A DNA stretch of 64,000 nt from Spinacia oleracea (Eukaryota > Streptophyta > Magnoliopsida > Caryophyllales > Amaranthaceae). The DNA lies in NCBI RefSeq assembly GCF_020520425.1, contig NC_079492.1, positions 140,930,361 through 140,994,360 on the forward strand. Reading direction: 5' to 3'. Position 1 is the first letter of the stretch; every line of letters starts with the position of its first letter. Both the position numbers and the translations under genes were made by a program. The notes under the pieces were generated by a model. It was given only the letters and a program-made list of their open reading frames with translations. It was not told where the DNA came from and made no database searches. Below, piece by piece: positions 1-10,536 of the stretch.

Positions 1-648
1 AAATCAATTTGATTCAATTGGGATTTTCGTCAATTTCACTTTTTTTTGTTGATCTGAAAAATTGATAAATTTTGACTTGGATATGAGAAAACTAGGTACG
101 ATTGAAGTAATGATCGGTGGTTGAGGGATGGTGTTCAAATGTCGGAAGCGGCGGAGCCGTGGTGGTTGGATTTGGTGGTTTGGGGAAATTGGTTTCAACT
201 AATAGAAATTAGCATTGGTCTAAGGGATGCAGTTGGCCGACGTATGTAGCAAGCAAAAAGGGGGAGGGGTTGGTCTGGATGTGGAGGTTCGAGTTTTGAC
301 AATGGTGGATAAGAAGAGGATGATGATGATGGCGTTTAGCAGAGGACAGAAGTGAAGAGGAAGCCCAACAGATGTTTTGGGTTTTTTTTTTTTTTTTTTA
401 AGATAATAGTTAATTAATTATTTTAGGGGTTTAATTCATTTAATTAAGGTTTAATATTAGGATTAATAGAGAAATGGGTTGAGTAAGGGCAAAAAAGTAA
501 ACACACGCTAACGGAGACTTAACGTCTGTCAGCCTCAAGGGTATTTGATGATATTGTTTTAAACGTCAGGGGTATTTGGTGCATTCTGGAAAGTTTAGGG
601 GTACTTGGTGCATTAAAGTAAACCTCGAGGGCATTTGGTGAAAAATCC
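1..648. mobile_element. Right-hand end of a MULE-like DNA transposon (left part outside window)
   Basis: The stretch 519-648 reads as repeated clauses of the form 'gg(g)tatttggtg', ending in GAGGGCATTTGGTGAAAAATCCG. The end of the complete palindromic MULE at 43131-44611 has the same layout (GGCATTTGGTG... GGCATTTCATGAAATATCCGG). I infer that 519-648 is a terminal inverted repeat of a related element and that 1-518 is its interior. The interior is AT-rich with a T18 run near 380 and a short GAT-rich tract near 320. I see no supported gene in it. Only one end is in the window, so the target duplication cannot be checked. Confidence 0.45.
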
Positions 649-1259
649 GATATATTAATTATAAAGCAAAATAACACAATTAACAAATATGAACTGTACG
701 TAGGAAATAATAATGTAAAATCCAAAAATAAGGAACCAAAAATAATTAAGGAAATGTGGGCCGAATATTTGATGTATGCATGTAAAGCTGCGACGTGATA
801 TAAAACATTGTCTTAGAAGACGACATCGTACATGGATGCCCCTTTTAGCCCAAACCACTAGGAAAAGTACTTCAAAGTATACATACAACACTTTCTCATA
901 TTTAAACAAGGGAAACATTATTTTTTCTTTTAGTGCGAGATAATCCACTTTTCATTAATTACTGGACTTGAAAATCCACACTTTATATTTCTACCAATGT
1001 GAGACAAACCTATTTTCACAAACAGTAGCGTTTAAAACATACACTTTGCGTTATATTCAACAATGTTAAAATGCACATCCATTGGAAGAGCATAATTTTT
1101 ATTAGGTAATATTTTTCTTTGGCTCGACACTACTTTCAACTGTAGCTACTTTGGGTAAACCTATCAAATGATCAAACTATTCATTTGGCCAGTAGACACT
1201 TATCCACTTCTCCCCTAGTCCCCCTTCTCCCCACCAAATATACAAATTAGAAAAGCACA
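649..1259. other. AT-rich intergenic DNA, nothing recognised
   Basis: No convincing reading frame, RNA gene or repeat boundary is visible between the MULE end and the Stowaway element. Confidence 0.5.
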
Positions 1260-1261
1260 TA

Positions 1262-1589
1262 CTCCCTCCGTCCCGGAATACTTGACCTGTTTTCCTTATC
1301 GGGCCGTCCCTTAATACTTGACCTGTTTTTAAAAATGGAAATATTCTAACAATATTATATTATTTCTCACTCCACCCCTATTAACCCACCTACCCCCTAC
1401 TCCATACAAAAAATAATTAAAAATTCAACCCCTACTCTCCCCCAACCCCACCTCTTAACCCATCTCCCACTAACTACATTAAAATAATACCCCACTATCA
1501 ACTATTACCTATTAAATTAAATAAGTCAATTCAAGTCCCTTAAACTCTGTGCCGGTCAAACCGGGTCGAGTATTCCGGGACGGAGGGAG
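1262..1589. mobile_element. Stowaway (Tc1/mariner-type) MITE, copy A
   Basis: The ends are CTCCCTCCGTCCCGGAATA and the inverted complement TATTCCGGGACGGAGGGAG, flanked by the TA target duplication (1260-1261 and 1590-1591). It is 328 bp, has no coding capacity and repeats the internal motif TACTTGACCTG after the left end. A near-identical copy in the opposite orientation lies at 38669-38996. Confidence 0.93.
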
Positions 1590-1591
1590 TA

Positions 1592-2345
1592 CTATACAAT
1601 CATCTACAGTACAATTTATCTTGGCCCTCGCAAAGGGTTACATGAAGTTTCTTTGTTTGCTGAGGAGATAAGGCGTGAATTGTCGCGAAGGAGCTGGTTT
1701 TGCGACCTTGTATTTCGATTCACATTTTAGGTTTAGTGCTTCTTGTGTAGGCACAACCTAATTTTGCTTTTGCGAATCAAAAAACAAAACAAAAGCAAGT
1801 ACTATATCTCTCAACTGTCGAAAATACTACATATACCCCCTGGGTATGGAATAATGCCATATCTTAGGCTGTGATTGATTTAGATTTATAAATTTCATGT
1901 GGAGTTGATATATTTTTAGATTTAAATTTAAATCCCATGTGAGGTTACTTATGTGAAAACAACCAATAGGAACCCAGGTTATGACACTATTTCATACGTA
2001 CCCAGGGGTATATGTATCAGCTTCCGTCCCCTTATTTTATTGTGCTCCAAATCAAGAAAGCCTACTTCATATAAGTACTAGTTTTTTTGTTACAGAACAT
2101 TGATCAAATTACTATGGCACCCTCAAACCAAGAAAATCCCACTTTTTTTTTTGATGATTGAATATAGAGTATATATTTCCCGTGGGTTATATATTTATGT
2201 TTAGGGGCTCAAATTTTGAATATTCCTCCGAAAAATCTAAGACGGTCTTGGTAGTCCATAGCTATGTAGGCCCATATTTGGTAGTATGAATGAATTCCAT
2301 GTTGAAAAGATTGCTGAATAGTTGTACTAATTTCCTCATCATTAC
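1592..2345. other. Intergenic AT-rich DNA, nothing recognised
   Basis: Contains short AT tracts and no frame with protein-like composition. No mobile-element ends were found in this stretch. Confidence 0.45.
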
Positions 2346-2684
2346 GGCTCCGTTTGGTAGGGCATAAAACGTTTTCATGGAAAACGATTTTCCCTTTTCA
2401 ATCATTTTACGTTGTTTGGTTGGGGAAGAAATGGAAAACAATTTTCCATAACTCTCTCAAAGGTGGAAAACCCATTTCCATTTGAAAGGGAGGGAAACCA
2501 CTTTTCATTCTTTCCTCCTTACCTCCCTCTCCTTTCTTCCCTCATTCTTCACAAATTTCTCCTATTTTCCTTTAAGTTACCAAACAAAGGAAAACTAGTT
2601 TGGAATTGTATTTTCTCTTGAAAAATGTTTTTCATGAAAAACAATTTTACAATAAAAACGTTTTACGCTCTACCAAACAGAGCC
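2346..2684. mobile_element. TIR MITE with GGCTCCGTTTGGTAG ends
   Basis: The left end GGCTCCGTTTGGTAGGGC is matched by a right end whose complement reads GGCTCTGTTTGGTAGAGC. The inverted similarity goes on into a run of TTTTC/GAAAA motifs. The flanking trinucleotide TAC occurs on both sides (2343-2345, 2685-2687). The GG(C/G)..TGTTTGG end is typical of PIF/Harbinger (Tourist-like) MITEs, but TAC is not the usual TTA/TAA target, so superfamily is tentative. The open frame inside (2412-2621) is a by-product of the repeat. Confidence 0.75.
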
Positions 2685-2687
2685 TAC

Positions 2688-3785
2688 ATAAGCTTAAATT
2701 GTATGTGTATTGGAATATTAGTGGAAACTTTGGATCCGCGTGAACGTGATGGCCGATAACCCAATGTCCCAATGGGATGTAGAAATGGTAGAATGTCATA
2801 TATATATATAGCCATAGGCTTCATAGCTCAGCTCAAATGAATAAAACTTAAAATCCAAGATAATACGAAGTGTATAGGTATGAATCTTATAATTTCTCCA
2901 TTCACTTTTACTTATAACGTTTTGATTTTTATGGGTGTCAATGTATACTTTCAAAATATCATATTTTTAATTGTAGATAAGCAAGAAGCGAAGAATTATA
3001 CTTCATATAGAAATTTGATATTGTAAAGCTATAAATTAAGACGTACTAGTATACTCATATCTTTAATTGTAGATAAGCAAGACTTACGAAGTGTAGTATC
3101 TTACACATTTCATATGACTATAGTTTACCTTACGTATTACGGAGTAGTATAATCACCAATGCGTCTCTATACTAGGAATGAAATTGAATGAAAATAAATA
3201 AAAGAAAGAAATCTTTTTGTGGTGGTTTAAACTTTAAGGTTAGTAATTTTGGACATGTTAGGCGTAACAGCGAGCCTTAGTGCTGATGACTATTAATCAG
3301 TGAGTGCGGAGATGCTTCAATTCTTATCTGAAAACACACCACAAAAATGAGTCACGCTATTGTTTTAGTCTGCAACAACCAACTTGAGATAGCTATGTTT
3401 TTATCTTTAACAAACTAGTATTTGCCCTATGTTTATAGAGTAGTGATAAAATTTTATGTGTTTCCGGGTTCATATAGAGTTCAACGTAACTAGAGATCTG
3501 TCTAATTAAAACCTAGCTAGGGTACTTAAAATGCGAGTTGAGCTCGTCAATTTGAACTTGACTCGATAAGAACTCGTGAACTCGAACTCCACTCGGCTTG
3601 AAAATTTGAAGCTTGACTCAAGTTCGAAAATTCAAAACCGAGCTCGACTCGAATTATGCTTGATTCAACTCAAGAAAGTGTTGATAATGAGCACGTATAT
3701 TTTTATTAGTTATTACGGAGTATCATGTTATAAAGGTACACTTATAAAAAAGAACCAGTTTATAATGGAGTAAGTTTTACTACGA
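2688..3785. other. Intergenic DNA with AGCTCG-rich low-complexity tail
   Basis: Mostly AT-rich and featureless. From about 3520 to 3690 the sequence is dense in GAGCTCG, GACTCGA and AACTCG motifs. The same motif continues at 4056-4110, after the SINE-like insertion, which suggests one older repeat split in two. Confidence 0.4.
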
Positions 3786-3789
3786 TCAA

Positions 3790-4054
3790 GCAATGCCTTG
3801 GCCTAATGAAAATGATTTCACCTTTCAACCAAAAGGTTGAGGGTTCAATCCCCAAAAGAGGCACTATGAGAGAGAATTTCCCTTAATATCTCCCCACTCC
3901 TAAAGTGTCTAGCCTGCTAATTCGGGAGGGTTGACTCGTGCGGGGTTCCGACCCGATAGGGCACCTCATCAACAATGAGTCTCAATTGCCCCGTCCATTT
4001 GTAATTTGGTATGTCCTTTGTGATTTATTTACACACACACACACAAAAAAAAAA
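3790..4054 (+). mobile_element. SINE-like tRNA-derived retroposon
   Basis: An A-box-like stretch (ggcctaatgaaaatgattt) is followed about 35 bases later by a B-box-like GAGGGTTCAATCCCC, the pol III promoter layout of plant SINEs. The body ends in (AC)n followed by A9-A10 at about 4031-4054. It lies inside the AGCTCG-rich repeat, whose motifs resume immediately after the A tail. No clear target duplication was found, so the 5' boundary is approximate. Confidence 0.6.
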
Positions 4055-4115
4055 CGACCGGAGCTCATTCGACCCGAGTTTTGACCTAGTCGAGTCGAGC
4101 TCGAGTAGTCCGCGA

Positions 4116-5092
4116 AACATTTGACCCGGCGGCTTCTTTTATAATGTTGGCCCAAAACACTTCTAACTGTTATAGAATGTTTCTAAACTGTTACTGGGCT
4201 TGGAAAGTTGTACTATTTGCCATCATTGTTATAACTTATAAAAGGTGCAGATCTCTGCTGGATTGAGTCATTTATTTGGATCGAAATGGGTGAATTTTGG
4301 GCCTGTATCAATTTTTATTTGATCATGCACCTAAATTATTTTTTGGCGGCACGTAATGCAAACATAATTCAATTATACAGTCTAAGCCCATTCTCTGTTG
4401 GCATCGATGAATCATGAATTGAACAATTTTGAATGCTTCCAATAACGATCTCTCCCCTTTTTACAATAGATAAAAATGATTTTGTAGAATGTTTATTTTT
4501 GGTGATTGTGATTTGGTAGAATGCGAGAAATAAGGGTATCAAGACTTTGAGAGATCTTGATACATATATTATCCCTCCGTCATATTGTATAATTGTTTAT
4601 TGTTTTTTTGAAGGAAAGAATTATTAATTATTAATTATTAATTATTAAATTATTAGTTATTAGTTATTAGTTATTAATTATTTATTACTTATTACTCATT
4701 GTTCCTTATTTATTATTTACTATTTATTCAGTTCCATTTAGATTAGTTCAGTTAAGTTAAGTTAAGTTCAGTTCAGCCAAACAAATTTCAGAAGAATAGG
4801 GCCTAAAAAGATTGCTCCCACTCTCTTTTTTAATTGAAAAAATAAGTGAAACACTCCATAACCTCTATAGCTCATTTCTTTTTAATAAAAAGAATGATAA
4901 TTGAACCACAAAATGTATGGAGTAGATTTTATTTATTTTTATTTTAAAAAAATAAAATAAAATAAAAATAAAAAGAGACTTGGTAAAACTGACACGTATT
5001 CGATTACCTTGCTCTAGAACTGGATTTTACCCCACTTGAATTTGACCCATCTTTTCGAAGTGACCCGACAAAAATGTATCTAACAATGATGA
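4116..5092. repeat. Intergenic DNA with (ATTAATT)-type simple repeats
   Basis: Positions 4618-4740 are a run of ATTAATTATTAATTATT changing to TTATTAGTTATTAG, followed near 4740-4780 by AGTTCAGTTAAGTTAAG. Near 4930-4970 there is an A/T-only inverted repeat (attttatttttattttaaaaaaataaaataaaat). No gene is supported. Confidence 0.6.
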
Positions 5093-5236
5093 TCTCTATT
5101 ATATAAGTTACGAGCTGAGGTTATATTAGCTAGTAATCCACTTTTGGTGTCCCCTTTGGATTACAAAAATATCTTCCACACGTATAGAATAGAGAATACA
5201 ATGACAAACTACCCAATAGGAAAATGAGATTTTCAA

Positions 5237-6291
5237 TCGACGCCCTGATACGCTAAAATTGCCTTAATTTATTACCGAAAAGTACGAGTTTACCCTTACA
5301 AAGAAATTGACCCCCTCCCCTTCTTCACCTTCCTCACCCTCCACATCTGTCGGCCACCTCTCCTCCTCCTCGTTTTCCGACCACCAAGAAGAACCCCGAC
5401 CGACAGAAAATCGCAGCCTCCCCTTAAATTCATAGATCCCCTTTTTGTTTATCCGTCCGTGTACTTCGTCCTACCCTCTCTGTTTTCCGCCCCCCTCCCC
5501 TCCTTCACTGCTCCTCCCCTTCACCTTCGAAATTCACAAGAGGACGCGACCAGACGACTAACAACCATAACAGCGACACATGAGGCTTTTGGTGTTGATT
5601 CTTTTTCAAGTTGAAGGTAGCGCATACGAATTGCGGGCTTCCATGTCCGCCGCGCACAGCGTGCGCCGGTGACATGTGGGTCGTGCAGATGTTGTGCACC
5701 ACTCCCATGTCACTGGCGCACGGGCTTCGTGCGGCGGACATGAAAGCCCCATAATTCGTGTGCGCAGCCGAGAAAATCAATTTTTGCAATTATTTTCATT
5801 TTTTTTAATTATTGTTGTTTTACCACGCACACTAATTGCACGACGGACATGGGAGCCAAGCAAAAACCTTGTGCGTCCCCCAGGTCCGCCGTGCAATAAG
5901 TGTGCGCCGGCCATGAATAACAAATTTTTTTAAAAAAATTACCTGCTCCTCCATTGACGCTAACTTCAATGCATACAACCCTTAACTTCGTCGACCACCA
6001 TCGTTCAGCATGAGCCCCACCTTGAGCTTCATTGATGAATTATGAACAAAAGTAACGTTGGGGTGACAATTCTATATAAACACAACTTTTCATAAGTATA
6101 TGAGTTAATGAAATTGGCAACAAAAAAAAAAATCTTGCCGGAATAAATATTTTCCGACGAGGTAAAAAGGACGCCGTCGAAGGGGGAGGGGGAGTGGTGA
6201 AAAAAAATTAAGGGAGGGGGTAACTTTTTAAAAGGGCATAGTTGCATTTTCACATTAATTACGAGGGCGATATTAGCGTACACGGGCGCCA
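5237..6291. mobile_element. TIR element nested inside Helitron 1
   Basis: The left end CGACGCCCTGATACGCTAAAATTGCC is mirrored at the right end, whose complement reads GGCGCCCGTGTACGCTAATATCGCC. The arms continue with weaker similarity for about 50 bases. This arrangement suggests a MULE-like transposon, but no clean target duplication was identified. The interior is C-rich on the left and has two GC-rich hairpins (see 5620-5910). Confidence 0.5.
5620..5910. repeat. Two adjacent GC-rich inverted repeats
   Basis: Arm pair one is 5624-5654 against 5732-5765 (attgcgggcttccatgtccgc mirrored by gcggacatgaaagccccataatt). Arm pair two is about 5824-5855 against 5880-5905 (cacactaattgcac with cgacggacatggg, mirrored by caggtccgccgtgcaataagtgtg). 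All arms share GGACATG or its complement. The open frames on both strands here come from this symmetry. Confidence 0.65.
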
Positions 6292-6528
6292 ATAACGATA
6301 CACATAGGAAAATCCAAAAGAAGCATTTTAATCAATCTAGCCCCTTAAATAAATTATTACCATTTTAATCAATCTGTTTATATGCATTCGACTCTATCTA
6401 ACTTATCTGTTTCTTATAATCGCACGTATAACATTTATATTATATTTTTTACATGTTATTCCAGATTTAAATATAATAACACACATTTATTTATTATATT
6501 CGCACGCATTGCATGCATATAAGACTAG

Positions 6529-6882
6529 TTTTATAACAGGATAGGAATATTGCCCATAAACCAAATGTGACTCAATGTAAACCGAATTTAAATACAACCC
6601 GTTACTCCGTTACCCGTATATGATTCGGATCCAATAAGATATTTTATTACTTGGTAATTTTGTTTGGTATGGACCCAAATGATGACATAGGCAAATTTGA
6701 CCATTTCTAGGAAGAGCCGTTCAAATCTCATCACAAATCTCAAAATTTCATCAATCATCCTTCTATAATTACATACCGTTTCCCAAGCTTCATTTCCCGC
6801 ACTACACTCACCCTCACAATCTCACTCTCACATTCTCACCCACACACAATCTTGAGAGAGAAAAACTGTTAGAGAGAGAAAG
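6529..6882 (+). promoter_or_regulatory. Upstream region and CT-rich 5'UTR of the OEP16-1-like gene
   Basis: The last 100 bases before the start codon are a run of CTCACTCTCAC and (GA)n motifs, the pyrimidine-patch leader common in plant housekeeping genes. I see no clear TATA box in the 150 bases upstream of this leader. The Helitron 1 end lies about 350 bp upstream of the start codon, so the proximal promoter is short or partly transposon-derived. Confidence 0.5.
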
Positions 6883-9434
6883 ATGCCGAGAAGCAGCTTC
6901 GCCAAGGTGGACGTGGTTGTCGACACTGGTAACCCATTGTTGGACCGCACCGTTGATGGGTTCTTGAAGATTGGCGCCGTAAATATCTTTATCCCTGTCC
7001 TTAATTTCGTCTTCATTTTGTTATATTTCAATTACCCTTTGGTTGAATTTCGAAAATCTGTTTAGTTTTTATTTCTGGGTTTTTGATTTTTATTGTCATA
7101 TTTTCAGGTTGCAGCTACCAGAGCCGTTGCTGAAGATGCATACCACGTTGCTAAGAGAGGTTCTTACTCTTACTTTTGAATTTCTGTGTTTTTGTGTGGC
7201 GATTGTGGTGATTTTGACAGTCTGTGATTTAGGGGTTCGAATTATGTTGTCGCATTACTCGTTTAAATTACACTATCAACGTGACTATCAATTCGAGACG
7301 GGATCCTCACCCCTTTGTACTAATGCAATTATTTGATTCTTGGTAATGTTTAATTGACAAATGTGCTAAATGTTAATTTTGATAAGAGAGGTTGTCAATT
7401 GCCACTCATTTTGTGCTTCATTTTCGCTTTTGTTGCGTTGTATTCTTGAATTGTTTTTGATGATGAAATGTTGAGAAATATGTACCATTCTAGTACGGAT
7501 TTAGTTGTCACGTTACTGGTTTTAATTACATTGTCAATGTGACTATGAATTAGGCACCCTATGGTGTAATTTGTTTTGTACCCACTTACCACAACTGGTA
7601 TTTATAAAAGCAATAATCTGCAATTATAGGATGATTATGGGATTCTTTGTTTTGTAAACACTTGGTAATCTGCTAATTAACCACATTTTTTTTCGTCTTG
7701 GCAGGAAGTATTTCAACTAAGGATGCTGAGCACACTGTAAGCTTATTGTTTTGTTTTTGTTGCTTGAATTATGGAGCACACTGTAATGCCTTAAAAAACC
7801 GTGTATGGTTTTCGTAAATTAAACCAAAAAGAAAAGAGATAACGAATTTGGAGAGATATCTATGGCTATTACAGAGTGCATTTTGTTTTATCTTGTCTTG
7901 GAAAATGCAGGCCCAACTAGGCTACGATAATGTTAATAACCTACTTGTAATATCCTAAAAATTTATCCTGAAATTTAACAAACATGTTTATATGTAATAT
8001 GTTTGCAGCTCAAAAAGATGTGCAAAGAAGGAGCATACTGGGGTAAGTGCTAACTTTTCTTCTACAGTACAAACTACAAACATTATAGAAGTGTTAATTG
8101 TTTCCAAACTTGACCGCTGTTACTTTTATACTCTGCAGGGACCGTTGCTGGTGTTTATACTGGGATGGAGTACGGAATAAGAAGGGCTCGTGGCACAAGT
8201 GATTGGGTAAGTTCTTCCTCGAATCAATCAATAAGTAATCTTTATCAATTTATCATTGCAATTTACTGTTTTGATTGAGAAAGTGATACATAATGCTGAG
8301 TTGAACGCAGTAAATAAAAATTGATCCGTGTTTTCAGAATAAGGTGCATTACATTGTGTCCATTGTATGAAGTACACGTACTTAGACTTTTTCCACTGAT
8401 CTTAAAACAGACTTAACATATCTTAAAGGCACTGATAGTGCACTATATTCAGGATAGTTAATAAACAATGAATCCTCTTGTTTTTCCCTTCCCTGCTCAT
8501 ACTGGGTATCTTTTGCTTATACTCTGTACTGAGTTTATAAATTATAAGCAATGTCAATTTGCACCATTATTGAAGTTATGTAATTAATTCAAGTTATTCG
8601 GATTCTTCATTTTACAAGTGTTCGATCATTGACACTCGGTCATAGTTATGGACACTTTTGATACTTAATTTTTTGTCCAAAATCATGGAAAATTTTCACA
8701 AAATAGCCAATTCGAACATTATATTATTAGTTTGACACAAAATCCTCCCCACTCTTTTTATTATTTATTATTTTTCTTTTACAGAGAGGTTAGTATGTTG
8801 TCTTGAAGTTACTACCCACCATGTCCCCTTTGCAATTCTTTTCTTTATTGGTTTTGTGGTTACATATGCTTGTGAAAGAATTACCACAAACTGATTCTAG
8901 TATTTTGAGTTTCTTCTATTTTGGGGTTTAAGGAGGAGGGAGAGTACAATACTTCCTGAAAACCACTTATTATTGGCATCCTAAATAGTGTATAATACTT
9001 CCTAAACTTCGACAGGTTTACATTCTCCTTTTGACAAAAGTTTACAAGCCATAATAAGTAGTTTACTAATTTGTTAGGGATGTATTTTCTTGAATTTGGA
9101 AGGTAAGATAATCAGCTTTCTTTTTATTGTTTATGATTTGACACGGATTAAGACTATGTATGTATAGCTTAATAACGGATCTTTCTTTGTTTCATTTCAT
9201 ATTGATGACTATCTTGCTTTTCTATTTGGATGGAAACCCGTGGTGCTATTGAATTTCTTAACGAGTATCATTTTTGTTTTTGATAACCAGAAAAACGCAA
9301 TGATTGCTGGTGCATTGACTGGAGCTCTGACGTCTGCAGTGACCAGCGGTGAGAAAGATAAAATCGTGTTGGATGCTCTCACAGGAGGTGCAGTCGCAAC
9401 TGCTGCAGAGTTTATCAACTATCTCACTTATTAA
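6883..9434 (+). CDS. OEP16-1: Outer envelope pore protein 16-1-like (chloroplast)
   Basis: Six exons with GT-AG introns: 6883-6978, 7108-7159, 7705-7736, 8009-8042, 8139-8206 and 9291-9434, giving 141 residues. The product strongly resembles plant OEP16-1 (about 148 aa): GNPLLDRTVDGFLKIGA in exon 1, AATRAVAEDAYHVAKRG across exons 2-3, LKKMCKEGAYWG in exon 4, VYTGMEYGIRRARGTSDW in exon 5 and KNAMIAGALTGALTSA in exon 6. From family knowledge, OEP16 is a small helical channel of the chloroplast outer envelope in the Tim17/22/23 (PRAT) family, selective for amino acids and amines and linked to PORA precursor import. It has no cleavable transit peptide, as expected. The ATG is the first in the transcript after the CT/GA leader. 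The last intron is long (about 1.08 kb). No defect is visible. Confidence 0.95.
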
Positions 9435-10129
9435 TTACTAATTAGGCCTTAATTAAGCCATCCATATCCATATCCATATCCATATCTGCTGTGTAGATAA
9501 GGATTAAGGAAGAGAACATCTTGTCTCTGTTCTTCCGTAGTTTTGAGGTTGCCTGAATAATCAAACATTTAGAACTAGCGTACAGACGGAATTCATCAAT
9601 AAAACTACCTTGTGTTTTTATTGGTAATATTTATGAATGAGCAACTAGTACTTTATTTGATGTTTTTGGTTTGGCTGCGAAAGGGCCGAGTACCAGATTC
9701 TGGGATCTGTCTAATTGATCATCAAACAAATTTCACCAGGTCTCATTTTCTCTGTTTCCCCCAACAGTATCATCTTTGGCATAACCTATCCCCCATTCTC
9801 CCATGAAAAATAAACTGAATTCATACTACATTCACCAACCAATCCAGTCCTGATTCTGGAATGCAGTTTTTCTTTAAATAACTTCAGAATTGAAATTCTG
9901 AGTGCAAAGAAAATGATTCCGGTTAAATATATGTTAAAAAAAAAAAAAAATACAGGTAGCAAGATGGAAATGCAAAGGTTTAGTAGCATGATTTACTTTC
10001 CAAGAAGCAAATGCAAAGACAGTAAAGTACATCATCCTTAATTGTATAGTATTTTTACATGTTAAGGATGTAGTTTCTTAAGAATTAAGATGGTTCCATA
10101 ATGTGTAATGTGAGTAAGCTATTTAAGTA
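9435..10129 (+). other. 3' flank of the OEP16-1-like gene
   Basis: Just after the stop are four to five copies of CATATC/CATCCA (9460-9487). A possible poly(A) signal is AATAAA at 9597-9602. An A14 run lies near 9937. No further gene is supported before the Stowaway element. Confidence 0.45.
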
Positions 10130-10235
10130 TACTCCCTCTGTCCCTTAATACTTGCACCGTTTTGACTTTTTGCACTATTCACATAATTCACTTTCACCCT
10201 ATTTTATTTCTAGTATATGAAAACAAATGCTAGTA

Positions 10236-10397
10236 TGTTAAGATATGTTAAGATATTAGATATTATTCTGTGAATATTCTGTAGAGACCTAACTATGGTA
10301 TGTTACCTAATGTGTACCTAGGGTTTAGGTAACTGAGTTGTACTATATATACGTGTGTGATTAATGAGAATGATACGAGATTACACAATATTTGACA
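10236..10397 (+). repeat. Copia 5' LTR
   Basis: 162 bp, TG...CA ends, with a short direct repeat of GTTAAGATAT at its start and the box ACTATATATACG inside, which could serve as a TATA element. The primer-binding site begins at the next base. Confidence 0.95.
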
Positions 10398-10410
10398 TGG
10401 TATCAAGAGC
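10398..10410 (+). other. Copia primer-binding site
   Basis: TGGTATCAAGAGC immediately after the LTR, complementary to the 3' end of initiator-methionine tRNA, the usual primer for plant Copia elements. Confidence 0.85.
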
Positions 10411-10536
10411 CTAGGTTAAAAATCCTAGTTTTTTTTCCGCAATAATCTGAGAGAGTGTAGCCGAGTATTGAGAACAGCGAATTTCTTCGCTTGTTGAGTA
10501 TCGAGATTAGGAGTTAACCATTCCTTAAGTATCACC

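Larger units (their letters stand above)
5093..6528 (+). mobile_element. Non-autonomous Helitron 1
   Basis: The 5' end TCTCTATTATATAAG follows a host A (5092). The 3' end CATGCATATAAGACTAG is followed by a host T (6529), giving the expected insertion between A and T with 5'-TC and CTAG-3' ends. Helitron 2 (45573-45743) has the same 5' 15 bases and the same 3' end, so the two are one family. It has no Rep/helicase and no target duplication. Another TIR element sits inside it (about 5237-6291). Confidence 0.82.

Noticed and set aside
5505-5933. Overlapping frames on both strands in Helitron 1 as captured host genes
   Set aside because: Explained by inverted GC-rich repeats; no recognisable domain or intron structure.
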